A stretch of DNA of 64,000 bases. Source: Bacteroides caecimuris. Lineage in GTDB: Bacteria; Bacteroidota; Bacteroidia; Bacteroidales; Bacteroidaceae. A model generated the notes under the pieces. That model saw only the letters and a program-made list of their open reading frames with translations, did not search any database and was not told where the DNA came from. The position numbers and the translations under genes were made by a program. Where the stretch lies: assembly GCF_001688725.2 (NCBI RefSeq), contig NZ_CP015401.2:992001-1056000 (forward strand). The letters run 5' to 3'. This document shows positions 37,774 through 47,102 of the stretch, in pieces (positions within the stretch are counted from its first letter, which is position 1; each line of letters begins with the position of its first letter).

Positions 37774-38625
37774 ATGGCAATAAGTGCGTCTATACAAGCA
37801 TTGATAGCAGGTGAACAAGTCACAGGTTCAAAACTAAGCAGTAAGTTACGGGATGAACTATTGACCGAGGGTATGCTATTAGTTACCTCCCACGGCTCAA
37901 GAAAATCATATCGTGCCCGTGATACTGAAGCTTTAAAAAGATTTCTGATCGATAAGGATGAAAACTATCGCATTCTCGAAGTAAATATCTCAGATTCACG
38001 CGCTTCTATGGCGACAGAAACAGGTAACTCCAAACTTGTTATGGTTCGTTCCTGCCCAGGATTCCCTGTAAACAGCTATGAGCCTATTGGGTGTAGGCTT
38101 AACGGAGAACCTTTTATGGTAAAACCACAAAAAGGGAGTTTTGTTTTTGTCGCAGAATGGGAGACGTTCACAATACCTAAAGACGTAGTAGTGATAGGTA
38201 TCGAGAATATGGAAAATTTCAGAATGATTCGCAATCAAAGAGTATTTTTCGAAAAATATCTTCAAGCGCATAAGCTTCCGAAAAAAGCACTCTTTGTGTC
38301 CCGCTACCCACAATCAACAGATCTTAGAAGATGGCTATGTACTATTCCCAATCATTATCTTCATTTCGGTGATTTTGATTTAGCAGGTATTGGCATATTT
38401 CTCTTTGAATTTCAACAATATTTAGGAGCGGAACGTTCTTCATTTCTAATTCCTTCCGATATTGACTCTCGTTTGAAGTCCGGTTCCGGAAAAAGATACG
38501 ATGAACAGTATTGTCGTTTTAAGGACATTAAGTCAGATGAGAGTGATTTGCAGCAGTTGATAGATCGTATCCATCATGAACGAAAAGGTTATGACCAAGA
38601 AGGATATATTATGTTTGAATATTGA
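37774..38625 (+). CDS. jetD: Wadjet subunit JetD (TOPRIM nuclease)
   Basis: 283 residues. The N-terminal arm probably binds JetABC and DNA. The TOPRIM domain shows VVVIGIENMENF (Glu144) and HFGDFDLAGIGIF (Asp-x-Asp, about 200-202), the metal-binding residues of topoisomerase-VI-like nucleases. It cuts DNA recognised by JetABC. Slightly shorter than many JetD proteins. The 24-bp repeat follows 46 bp downstream. Confidence 0.87.
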   Translation: MAISASIQALIAGEQVTGSKLSSKLRDELLTEGMLLVTSHGSRKSYRARDTEALKRFLIDKDENYRILEVNISDSRASMATETGNSKLVMVRSCPGFPVNSYEPIGCRLNGEPFMVKPQKGSFVFVAEWETFTIPKDVVVIGIENMENFRMIRNQRVFFEKYLQAHKLPKKALFVSRYPQSTDLRRWLCTIPNHYLHFGDFDLAGIGIFLFEFQQYLGAERSSFLIPSDIDSRLKSGSGKRYDEQYCRFKDIKSDESDLQQLIDRIHHERKGYDQEGYIMFEY

Positions 38626-38644
38626 TATTGCTCCCTCATCTTTT

Positions 38645-38695
38645 ATTCGTTTTAAAAAGTGTAATAAGTCAGATTTATTCGCTTGAAAAAATGTA
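38645..38695. repeat. Two downstream copies of the 19-bp repeat
   Basis: Units at 38645-38663 (ATTCGTTTTAAAAAGTGTA) and 38677-38695 (ATTCGCTTGAAAAAATGTA), 32 bp apart. 38672-38695 is identical over 24 bp to 30880-30903. Together with the upstream array this brackets the ATPase-jetABCD module. Confidence 0.7.
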
Positions 38696-38828
38696 ATTGC
38701 TTCCGTTGTCCACTATGGAAAATATTTGTATGCCCTAATAGGAACACTTATATTCAGGTAACAACTATTATATTCTATCGGGTATAATTCTGTCTATTGC
38801 ATCATTATTATACCCGAAATGGTATAAA

Positions 38829-39647
38829 TCAATATATTTGACAGAATTCCATAATATCGAGCATCTGATATAGTATTCCATCAATAGCAGAATGCCAACT
38901 TTGATGAAAATGCCCATAATACCAATGATTTATCGGATGATTGTTGGTTTTGAGATGGTTTAGAAGCATATCCATCGCTTTTCGTTCAAATTGTATATCC
39001 TCAATTAATGAAGGATCGTTCTCAGCCCATTGGTTAAGATTGCTTTTTGAGAATAGTTCGCAATATGAAGGTGCGGTATGTGTGACAACTGTATCAATCA
39101 AGAAGTTTGCACGGATGGTATTCAGCTTATCAGAATCGTAAATAGGAGCTTTGTTCTGCCAATATAAATTGCGAGAAATATCATTTTCTTGTGGTTCATT
39201 TGAATGAACACGGTATTTGCGTTTATCCCATTCATTTATGCGATAGATACGGTCAATAGAGATAGCTCCACCAACACAAAGGATGGTATGATTACAGGCT
39301 TGTAGAATAGTATAATCTGGAATAGCGATGAAGCGTTTGAAGTTGAACATTGCTCCATCGAAATAAGCTGGATTATCATGATTACCTCGCACAAACACAA
39401 TCCAATTGTTGGCTTGGTTCATTCGCTTGACATTTCGTCTAACCATCTGTTCATAGTACTCTTTCTTTTCGAAGCCAAAGCCACAATCCCCGGCTACAAT
39501 TAGCAAGGTGTCCGTAAGCTGATATTGGATGCAGAGTTTGAACACCAACTGATTAAAGTCTCCATGAATATCACCAGAGACAATAATTGTCTTGGCTTCG
39601 GGAAAAGATAGTGAGAATATGCCGTTATGGTTTATCTTATGTTCCTG
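38829..39647 (-). CDS. Calcineurin-like metallophosphoesterase without a clear start codon
   Basis: Phosphoesterase motifs are in order: GDIHGDF (39558-39575), IVAGDCGFGF, VRGNHDNPAYF, THTAP and YGHFHQ, giving a complete metal site. The frame runs from a TAA at 39648-39650 but contains no ATG or GTG before the GDIHGD motif. The first TTG (39548) lies after it and would remove a metal-binding Asp-His. Either a rare start such as ATA or ATT is used, or the start codon was lost. Codons 2-4 after the stop read EHK, as if the ancestral gene began just there. Last gene of the minus-strand defence run. Confidence 0.7.
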   Translation of the reverse strand, partial: QEHKINHNGIFSLSFPEAKTIIVSGDIHGDFNQLVFKLCIQYQLTDTLLIVAGDCGFGFEKKEYYEQMVRRNVKRMNQANNWIVFVRGNHDNPAYFDGAMFNFKRFIAIPDYTILQACNHTILCVGGAISIDRIYRINEWDKRKYRVHSNEPQENDISRNLYWQNKAPIYDSDKLNTIRANFLIDTVVTHTAPSYCELFSKSNLNQWAENDPSLIEDIQFERKAMDMLLNHLKTNNHPINHWYYGHFHQSWHSAIDGILYQMLDIMEFCQIY

Positions 39648-39669
39648 TTAATAGTGTTTATAGATAGAA

Positions 39670-41058
39670 TTAATCTTTACCAAACAACCCTTTCTCTTTC
39701 CACCTCTTGAGTTCCTTATCAAAATCTGAAAGAAACTCATTATCTTGAATCAAGCGAAATTTATCATATTCAGCGTATGCCTTTTCTTTCGCTTGTTCGG
39801 CGGAAATGGTGTCAGCCTCATTATATTTATCATACTCATATAGAGTCAAGAAATCATCCAATTGCTTTTTCCAATCTGCCATTGTGGAAATGATTTGCCG
39901 TTCGGCACGAAGTTCAGCCAAATCAAGGAAAGCGGTTGAAAGACGATTGAAAGCAGAAACTTCTTTATCTGATAGGTAATTCTGGACGATAATTGTATCC
40001 GACTTTTGAACTCTACCGTCAGGAGCGTTTTTCCACGTGGTAAGTCCCATGTGGGGCATTTGGGCATCTGCTCTTGAATAGATGATTTCGGCAGCCGTTT
40101 GATGTGAAGTAGCCCAATGCATCATATCTTGCACCATTTTGAAGAATTGTAGGGTGGTCTCTGCCTTAGGGTCATAATCGGCACTACATTCGGCATAGAT
40201 ATCGGTGATTTTCTGATAATACCGACGTTCTGAAGCTCGTATCTCTCGGATACGTTCTAATAGGTCGTCAAAATAATCTTTGCCAAAATGTTTGCCCTGT
40301 TTCAAGCGTTCATCATCCAATACAAATCCTTTTATGCTCATTTCTTTTAGAATCGATGTAGCCCACATCCGAAATTGGCCCGCTTGATAACTGCCCACAC
40401 GATAACCAACGGCAATAACCGCATCCAAATTATAGAACAATGTATCATCGTTTTTGCCATCATGGGCGGTTGTTCGAATTTTTCGAATAACTGAGTTCTC
40501 GTTCAATTCACCGCTTTTGAATATATCTTTCAGATGATTGTTAATCGTATTCGTTTCGACACCAAACAAATCAGCCATTCGCTTTTGCGACATCCAAAAT
40601 GTTTCACTATTAAAGATGACCTCTATACGACTTTCTCCTTGTTTCGTCTTATATAGCAATATCTTGGATGATAGACTATTGTCGATTAATTCAGGAGTTG
40701 ATATTTCTTGTTTGAAATATTCTCTTGCCATTTGCACTTGCGGCTTCTTGCTATCGGCATTTTCCGCAATCATCAAACAAGCGATTCGTGATAGATGTAT
40801 ATTCTCCACCTTACGAAAGGAACCGGAAGCCTGTTTTACCATTTTAATCGTAGGGTTAAAATGCCCGGTAGTATTACAACCTTTCTTATTGGCTATGGCG
40901 ATAGCTCTGTTTAGGATACGATTGAATTTTTGATATGTACTATAGCCTAATGCAGTGCACAGCTCACGAGAAGTCCAGTACTCTAAACCTTTTGCGTCTC
41001 GCTTTTTAATCCGCTCAAAGTCGGATTGAATAGGGGATGTGTTGTTCTCGTCTATCAT
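39670..41058 (-). CDS. DinD-like N-terminus fused to RhuM virulence-family protein
   Basis: 462 residues. Residues about 1-125 resemble the BRO-like part of DNA-damage-inducible DinD (YWTSRELCTALGYSTYQKF, NIHLSRIACLMIAENAD, QMAREYF). Residues about 130-460 match the RhuM family (FWMSQKRMADLFGVETNTINNHLK, YNLDAVIAVGYRVGSYQAGQFR). RhuM-like genes are often found in type I restriction loci; the biochemical role is unknown. The start codon overlaps the fic stop by one base (TAATG), so the two are co-translated. Confidence 0.8.
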   Translation of the reverse strand: MIDENNTSPIQSDFERIKKRDAKGLEYWTSRELCTALGYSTYQKFNRILNRAIAIANKKGCNTTGHFNPTIKMVKQASGSFRKVENIHLSRIACLMIAENADSKKPQVQMAREYFKQEISTPELIDNSLSSKILLYKTKQGESRIEVIFNSETFWMSQKRMADLFGVETNTINNHLKDIFKSGELNENSVIRKIRTTAHDGKNDDTLFYNLDAVIAVGYRVGSYQAGQFRMWATSILKEMSIKGFVLDDERLKQGKHFGKDYFDDLLERIREIRASERRYYQKITDIYAECSADYDPKAETTLQFFKMVQDMMHWATSHQTAAEIIYSRADAQMPHMGLTTWKNAPDGRVQKSDTIIVQNYLSDKEVSAFNRLSTAFLDLAELRAERQIISTMADWKKQLDDFLTLYEYDKYNEADTISAEQAKEKAYAEYDKFRLIQDNEFLSDFDKELKRWKEKGLFGKD

Positions 41059-42174
41059 TATTTCAGATTGTTTGAATTATACACCGCCAATCCTTTAATC
41101 GTCAACATATATTTCTGACGAGGATGACGGGGCTTGTCTGGGTAGAGCATAGAAACAGATCCCTCTTTTATGGCTGGATTGAGTGAGTATTCCATAAAAT
41201 TCTCACGGTTCTTTAATCCTACAGAAGCCATCATCTCTTTAACTGATAATCTATTGTTTGCAATAGCCTTTATTAAGCGGCTGATATTCTCATTATCTAT
41301 TTGTAAGGGATTGTCTGAGCTTGTCGGGGTACTTGTCGGGGTAGAGATAGCCATATCTTCGGGTGCATTAACCACCATGAAACGATTCCTCAATTCATTG
41401 TTTTCTCCTATCAAAAGGTTGCGGAAGAATCGTTCCAAGTAGACAGAATCTCTTTTGATGCCCTTTTGTATGTTTTGATAATTAGCTCTAACTAAAGCAT
41501 TACGGAAATACCAAGAATGATTGGCGAAAAGGTTATTCTCAACATTGAATCCCATTGAGCGTAAATACCGGATGGTGAACACTGCTGTAGTTCGGGTATT
41601 GCCTTCTCCAAACGGATGAATCTGCCACAACCCGGATACGAATTGGGTAATATGACTTACTATTTGGTTTATATCCAATTCCGTATAATCAAAAGCCTTT
41701 TCTTGTTCAAGGTCATATTCTATGGCTCTACGGATGTCGGGAGCAGATACATAGGACACCGTATCGCCACGAAGCACCCATTCTTTTTGGGTGATATTGT
41801 AATCTCTGATTTGTCCGGCAAACTTGAATACTCCATCAAATATCCGCCGATGAATGGCGGTCAATCCAGCTACGGTAAAGGCAAACGAACGCTCATTCAA
41901 TAGCTTGGTTATATTGGCAGAAACTTTATCGGCTTCCTCTGTTTCATTATCCTTTTCAGTACGAATGTCTTTTGAATCGTAGTAACTCTTGATAAGTTGT
42001 TGTACTTCATCAATGGTTATGTCTCCCTCAATATGCTTGCGAGCAGTTTCAATAAGATAATTCGAGGGCTTCAAGCCATCTACTGCTTGAAGTCCTATTG
42101 CTGTTTGCCACGCATAGCCTTTTTCACGCTTTTGCGGCTCGCCTTGTTGGGATGTATTCGTCGAAGTTAATCAT
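41058..42174 (-). CDS. Fic-domain protein; N-terminal region apparently frameshifted
   Basis: The Fic motif is HPFGEGNTRTTAVF, near residue 155 of the 338-residue frame that opens at TTG 42074. A C-terminal wHTH-like region follows. Upstream of 42074 the same frame encodes REKGYAWQTAIGLQAVDGL, a VbhA-like inhibitory module, but has no ATG. In the neighbouring frame an ATG at 42174 reads MINFDEYIPTRRAAKA and stops. Removing one T near 42126 joins them smoothly (RRAAKAEKGYAWQ). The gene may therefore be inactive, mis-regulated or frameshift-expressed. It is followed by the DinD/RhuM gene. Confidence 0.75.
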
Positions 42175-42217
42175 TGAATATGTCTGAATTAATCCGCTTC
42201 TATTATATTGGTTGATG

Positions 42218-42499
42218 TTAAATAATTCTCAGTATACCTATAAGATAATCCAAACATATCCCAATTTTTTGGTAAGGTTTTAATTGTGGATTAATTGACA
42301 TAATTACACTAAGATAATTCAATAAGATTGCAGGATTATAATCTTTGGTTGTTATTTCCAAAACTTGTTGAGAATATTTTAGCCATACACCATACAAGTC
42401 CTCTGAAAGATTATAATCTTTCATCTGTTTTAATCCGTCATCAATCAATTCACGAATATATTTGCGGGTTAATTCTTGATTTCTATTATAATTATTCAT
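42218..42499 (-). CDS. Hypothetical small helical protein
   Basis: 93 residues, MNNYNRNQELTRKYIRELI start, helical, no signal or membrane segment, no recognised domain. It overlaps the membrane-protein gene upstream by 8 nt and is probably translated from the same message; fic follows after 43 bp. Confidence 0.6.
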   Translation of the reverse strand: MNNYNRNQELTRKYIRELIDDGLKQMKDYNLSEDLYGVWLKYSQQVLEITTKDYNPAILLNYLSVIMSINPQLKPYQKIGICLDYLIGILRII

Positions 42500-42890
42500 T
42501 TGTATGTTCTTTTTGAATGTCTTTTAATTGCTTTTCTAATTCGGTCGGATCTAGAGTATCACTTTGCTTAATAACATCGTCTCTTAAGAGTTTGATTTTA
42601 TGTGTTATTTCATCTTGTTTAGCTTGTTCTTTATTAAGCTTAAAACCGTATCCTTCTATACTATTGATAAGAGGCATTATTAATAACAATAACCATAAAA
42701 TTAATATTAAACTATTTCCGTCAAATTTGCAAATAAAGCATTGATTCACAAGTGTATCAAAGTTTTTGAACACATATATTGATGAGATAATTAACAATAT
42801 TATGTACCATCCTTTTTTTACCCACTGCAGTTCACAGTTCACTCTACTTGTATCACATAGGAAGTTGTGAATTTTAGAAAATATCTTCAT
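42492..42890 (-). CDS. Hypothetical protein with two membrane helices and a cytoplasmic coiled tail
   Basis: 132 residues. Hydrophobic segments at about 27-43 (GWYIILLIISSIYVF) and 60-77 (LILILWLLLLIMPLI) are followed by a charged coiled tail (LEKQLKDIQKEHTNE). Family not recognised. Its place in a defence operon next to a GIY-YIG gene makes a membrane effector or anchor possible, but nothing in the sequence proves it. Confidence 0.6.
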   Translation of the reverse strand: MKIFSKIHNFLCDTSRVNCELQWVKKGWYIILLIISSIYVFKNFDTLVNQCFICKFDGNSLILILWLLLLIMPLINSIEGYGFKLNKEQAKQDEITHKIKLLRDDVIKQSDTLDPTELEKQLKDIQKEHTNE

Positions 42891-42924
42891 CTCTTTTATT
42901 CTAATTGTTTTCTATAAACAGAAT

Positions 42925-43713
42925 CTAGAGTTTGTCTTTCCATACCAACCAGCCGTTATTGCTGCTACCAATACAGAAATCTGCGGCAGTACTGGGGCTT
43001 GAAAAAGTTTTATCCGATGTTAATACCAATATTCCGTTCTCGTTGGAAGTGTAATCTTGAAGCATCTTTTCTCGTTTTTCTTTCCAGTTGAAAGACGGAA
43101 CCATTGTTTGGGCAACAATACTCCCTTTTAGGACTGTAAAGCCATCGGAACTGTAGAAGCCCTTTGCATTGCACCCTCTACCTTTGGTGTAGAATAGATG
43201 TTCCTCTTTGGGTTGTGATACTTCAAAGATATTGCAACCGATAAATGATGCCAGAAATTTCACATCTTCAAAAAATTCATCCATTGAATCTTGTTGATGC
43301 TCTGGTAGATTCGGTGCTTTAGGGATTTGTTTATTATCGCTTAAAACAAAAGCGTTTGCTTTCTTGGCTTCAGCTATCGCTTTATGTTCTAGGTATTGCA
43401 CATCAACTTTAGTCATATCGGCATCTTTCGATACGAATATAAGTGCTTTTTGCCAAAACACCTTCTTGCTGTCGTGGTCTTTCACACGCTCTTTAAAATT
43501 TTCCGTTTCACCAATGTATGCCTGCGGCTTAGTTGATTCATCTTCGCCCAGTAATATATAAAATGCAGGTTTCTGCAACTTCTCTTGAGTATTCAGATAA
43601 GAGAGGTTAGAACGTGGCACGACAAACATCTGGCAAATCTTATTGCTGATGAATGCATATTGAGTTCCTTTCGGGTCTCCGTCTATGAGATATGTTGTTA
43701 CTGTCTTCCCCAT
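42925..43713 (-). CDS. GIY-YIG nuclease family protein with DUF4357
   Basis: 262 residues. The GIY-YIG core is FYILLGEDESTKPQAYIGET with NFKERVKDHD after it (about 51-82); the catalytic Tyr, Arg and Glu positions appear populated. The C-terminal half (KGRGCNAKGFYSSDGFTVLKG, SPSTAADFCIGSSNNGW) matches DUF4357. Such proteins often follow hsdR in type I loci and may nick DNA or assist restriction. It is 31 bp downstream of hsdR on the same strand. Confidence 0.8.
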   Translation of the reverse strand: MGKTVTTYLIDGDPKGTQYAFISNKICQMFVVPRSNLSYLNTQEKLQKPAFYILLGEDESTKPQAYIGETENFKERVKDHDSKKVFWQKALIFVSKDADMTKVDVQYLEHKAIAEAKKANAFVLSDNKQIPKAPNLPEHQQDSMDEFFEDVKFLASFIGCNIFEVSQPKEEHLFYTKGRGCNAKGFYSSDGFTVLKGSIVAQTMVPSFNWKEKREKMLQDYTSNENGILVLTSDKTFSSPSTAADFCIGSSNNGWLVWKDKL

Positions 43714-43744
43714 AATTATCTTCTGTTTTCTATTGTTCTTTTAT

Positions 43745-46700
43745 TTACGCCGCAATCACCCTACTGATTAGTTTTACATAATCAATAAGTGCTTTAGGGC
43801 TATCACGGAAGATAGCTGTGAACTTATTGAAAGGTGGTTGCTGCAATACAACAGTGGCAATATCGCCATTCTCACATACATAGCGGATGAGTGTACGCAG
43901 ATACTCCTCTTGCATACGGGTTAGTTCCGCACCATGAATCAATGCACGATATTTCTCTAATGCTGCTTCCTGTTCTATACCAATGATGGAACGGATGAAA
44001 GCAGCCACGTTATGCTGATAAGGCTTTGTTTTTGTTTGTGCATCAAATTCTTCTTTGGATCCTAATTCTTCCCAGAAAATTTGTTCCAATCGAGCAATGT
44101 CCTGTTCAGACAACGGTTCAAGGTGGTATATCTTCTGCAAAGTGTCATCGTCTGACAGATGTTCTTTGAGGTAGTCCTCCACCCTGCGGCGATAGGTACG
44201 GATAGGGGTTATATTAACACCTGAATTATCTTCTTCAAAGGTATCCGTTACATTGATGGTAAATGTTTGTCCTGCCGTGCCGCCATCCAAGTATTGGATA
44301 AGCTCACGAAGCTCCCGTCTGATGCGTTCAAGCGAGCCAAGACTTTTAGATTCCCAGAAATGAGCGGACAGCACCTCGTTCAGCACATCCATCTTGGCCA
44401 TCACTTGCGGAATGGAGGCTTTCTTCTCTTTGAGATAACCGGCTATATCCATTATTTTCCGCTCAGATGATGTGGAGTTGACCGTTTCATCAACCAATGC
44501 AAGTTGAGATTTAAGTACAAGAGCGTCAAACTTTAAAGCAGAAGTGTCTGTCGTTGCATTTTTGAATAAAGGTGAGATATTTCCTTTCATTGCCGCCACA
44601 TCACCAAGAGTCAAACAGGTCATAGCTTCCGGCATGGCGTATGTTTCTACAGCTCTCAGTTGAAGGCGCACATCAATCCGATTTCTGTTCAGTTCGGCTA
44701 CCTGCTTGTGTAATATGTCGGCAAGGTTGTCGTGAAAAGCCTTTGATTCCTCCTTACTTTGATACGCTCCATCCTGTAAGGCGAATTTAATATCCGTGCG
44801 AAGATTAAAAAGCAGGCTTACGATGGATTGCGATTTGGTGGGCTTGGCACCTTCGGGGTTCATCTCAAAATATTCAAAGTTTCGATAGAAGTCGAAGATT
44901 AAAAATTCTTCCTTATCTCTGCCTTCGCCAAACAGGTTCTCACACAGACGTGTGCCTCTGCCTATCATCTGCCAGAACTTTATTTTGGAGTGGATAGGTT
45001 TGAAGAAAACCAAGTTTACGATTTCAGGCACATCAATGCCCGTGTCGAGCATATCTACAGATACGGCAATTTGTGGTTGCTTTTCTGCATCAGCAAACTT
45101 GTCAATCAGATCGGATGAATACTTTTCATAATTATCAATCACTCGGCAGAAATCCGCTCCTAAGTCGGGATAAAGGGCTGCAAACCGTTCTGCTATGAAT
45201 ACGGCGTGCTTGTGGTTGTAGGCAAATATGATGGTTTTACCTATCAGGGTATTGTCTTTCACCCGGATGCCGTCGTTCATCAGCCTATTCAGCACATGGT
45301 CAACGGTATTTTGGTTGAAAATGTATTTGAATATCTCCGTTGCGTTAATGGTGCGGCTGTACGGGTCATCTGGTTCTAATCCAGCTTTCATTTTCTCATA
45401 CTCGAAAATCTCTTCCAACTGTTTCCGCTCTTCCGGGGTAAGTTGTTCAGGGTCAATTCCTGTGGTCAGAATCTTTGAGTTGTCTTTTATTGCTCTGAAT
45501 GGGTTCAGATAACCATCTGCTACCGCTTCGTCATATTCGTAGCTGTCGGTCGGTTCGCCCTGCTCCATGCCGAACAGGTCGTATGTAGAGCGGTCAACTT
45601 CATCACGTGGAGTTGCCGTCAGTCCTAAGAGCAGGCAATCGAAATACTCAAAGATTGCTCCATATTTACCGAATACACTGCGGTGTGCTTCGTCAATGAT
45701 GATAAGGTCAAATCTGCCTAATGAGAATGTTTTTGCATCCCTGTCCAGATGTCCTATCATGGTCTGATAAGTGGAGAATAGGATTCGTGCCGATATATCC
45801 ACATCGCTGTCACGCAAGGAACTGACCGTCATGTTGGGCAATAACTTAGTGTAATTCTTTTTTGCCTGATTGACCAGTTCGATACGGTCGGCAAGGAACA
45901 GCACGTTTTTCACCCAATTGTTTCGCACCAGCACATCCACGAGCGAGATGCTGACACGTGTCTTTCCTGTTCCGGTAGCCATCACCAATAGGGCACGTCT
46001 ATGTTTGTTGTTATAATGCTTGCAGACAGACTCAATTACTCGCTTCTGATAATTGCGGTTGGTTATTTTATCCGAAATCTGCAAGTCGGTAATGTCGTTA
46101 CGTCCACGTTGCGCTATCATTCTGCGCAACTCGTCAATAGTGTGGAATCCCATCACTTTGCGTGACGGATAGCCGATGCCGTCTATTATGTGGGTTTCAA
46201 AACCATTGGTGTAATAGATAACCGGACGAGGACAAGCGTAGCGTGTTGCCAGACAGTCGGCATACAATTCCGCTTGGTGGCGACCTGCTGCCGCATCCAC
46301 ACTGGTACGTTTAGCTTCCACTACTGCCAGTGGCGTTCCGTCTGCATCAAACAATACATAGTCCGCATATCCCACACCGCTCTCATTGGGCATACCCTGC
46401 ACTTCTATCTCTGTTCCGGCTTGACGGGGGATGATTTCGCCCTTATGTTCAGATACTTTCCAACCTGCCTCGTGGAGCAACAGGTCGATATACAGTTTCC
46501 GGGTTTCCGCTTCCGAGAGGTCGTTTACAACAGGCTGTGCATCCACCGTTGTAGGTTGTGCATCTGAACTTTCTTTCACCGCTTTTGCGGCAGTATCGGC
46601 AGTCTGCATGGTAGCAGAAGATGCTTGCTCTGTTTGAGGAACAACGGCAAGGTTGCTTGGTTGGGGTGATTGGGGAATCAGCTCTTTGTCAAAGTCTGGC

Positions 46701-47095
46701 AATGTGTCAATCACCTGCCAAGCCAATAGGATGGAACCAATGATGTAATAGAGATTTAGTACAGCAAAGAAAGACTCTCTGCGCCCCACAAATCCGTCAC
46801 TGGCGTGTGCAGCATTGTTTCCGATTTTGCGCACATAGTGAATGCGCTTCATCAAGTCTTCGCTGTCTATAAATGCCGTGAAGCGTTCATCGGTGGTGAG
46901 CGAAAGCAATGAGGCACGTTCGCCTATTTGCCATCCTTTTAGGCGATAAACGGTCTTTACCATCGTTTCCAATGCAAGTCGTGCCTGCGTGGCTGAAACC
47001 ATTGGATTAGCTACTTGAAAATCCTCTGCCGTAGCACAATAACGATAAATTGTTCTTAATCCGTCAATGTCTTTTATGATGTCGAAATTCCTCAT
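43745..47095 (-). CDS. hsdR: Type I restriction subunit HsdR with DUF4145 (EcoEI-like)
   Basis: 1116 residues. The N-terminal DUF4145 (about 1-130) is followed by an endonuclease core GVGYADYVLFD...LAVVEAKRT (D and ExK). The SF2 motor shows MATGTGKTRVS, LIIIDEAHRS and LLGLTATP, and the helicase C-domain has MLDTGIDVPEIVNL and GRGTRL. A different lineage from the HsdR at 24028. It follows fic by 7 bp and completes the second type I system. No frame defects seen. Confidence 0.92.
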   Translation of the reverse strand: MRNFDIIKDIDGLRTIYRYCATAEDFQVANPMVSATQARLALETMVKTVYRLKGWQIGERASLLSLTTDERFTAFIDSEDLMKRIHYVRKIGNNAAHASDGFVGRRESFFAVLNLYYIIGSILLAWQVIDTLPDFDKELIPQSPQPSNLAVVPQTEQASSATMQTADTAAKAVKESSDAQPTTVDAQPVVNDLSEAETRKLYIDLLLHEAGWKVSEHKGEIIPRQAGTEIEVQGMPNESGVGYADYVLFDADGTPLAVVEAKRTSVDAAAGRHQAELYADCLATRYACPRPVIYYTNGFETHIIDGIGYPSRKVMGFHTIDELRRMIAQRGRNDITDLQISDKITNRNYQKRVIESVCKHYNNKHRRALLVMATGTGKTRVSISLVDVLVRNNWVKNVLFLADRIELVNQAKKNYTKLLPNMTVSSLRDSDVDISARILFSTYQTMIGHLDRDAKTFSLGRFDLIIIDEAHRSVFGKYGAIFEYFDCLLLGLTATPRDEVDRSTYDLFGMEQGEPTDSYEYDEAVADGYLNPFRAIKDNSKILTTGIDPEQLTPEERKQLEEIFEYEKMKAGLEPDDPYSRTINATEIFKYIFNQNTVDHVLNRLMNDGIRVKDNTLIGKTIIFAYNHKHAVFIAERFAALYPDLGADFCRVIDNYEKYSSDLIDKFADAEKQPQIAVSVDMLDTGIDVPEIVNLVFFKPIHSKIKFWQMIGRGTRLCENLFGEGRDKEEFLIFDFYRNFEYFEMNPEGAKPTKSQSIVSLLFNLRTDIKFALQDGAYQSKEESKAFHDNLADILHKQVAELNRNRIDVRLQLRAVETYAMPEAMTCLTLGDVAAMKGNISPLFKNATTDTSALKFDALVLKSQLALVDETVNSTSSERKIMDIAGYLKEKKASIPQVMAKMDVLNEVLSAHFWESKSLGSLERIRRELRELIQYLDGGTAGQTFTINVTDTFEEDNSGVNITPIRTYRRRVEDYLKEHLSDDDTLQKIYHLEPLSEQDIARLEQIFWEELGSKEEFDAQTKTKPYQHNVAAFIRSIIGIEQEAALEKYRALIHGAELTRMQEEYLRTLIRYVCENGDIATVVLQQPPFNKFTAIFRDSPKALIDYVKLISRVIAA

Positions 47096-47102
47096 AACTC
47101 AA

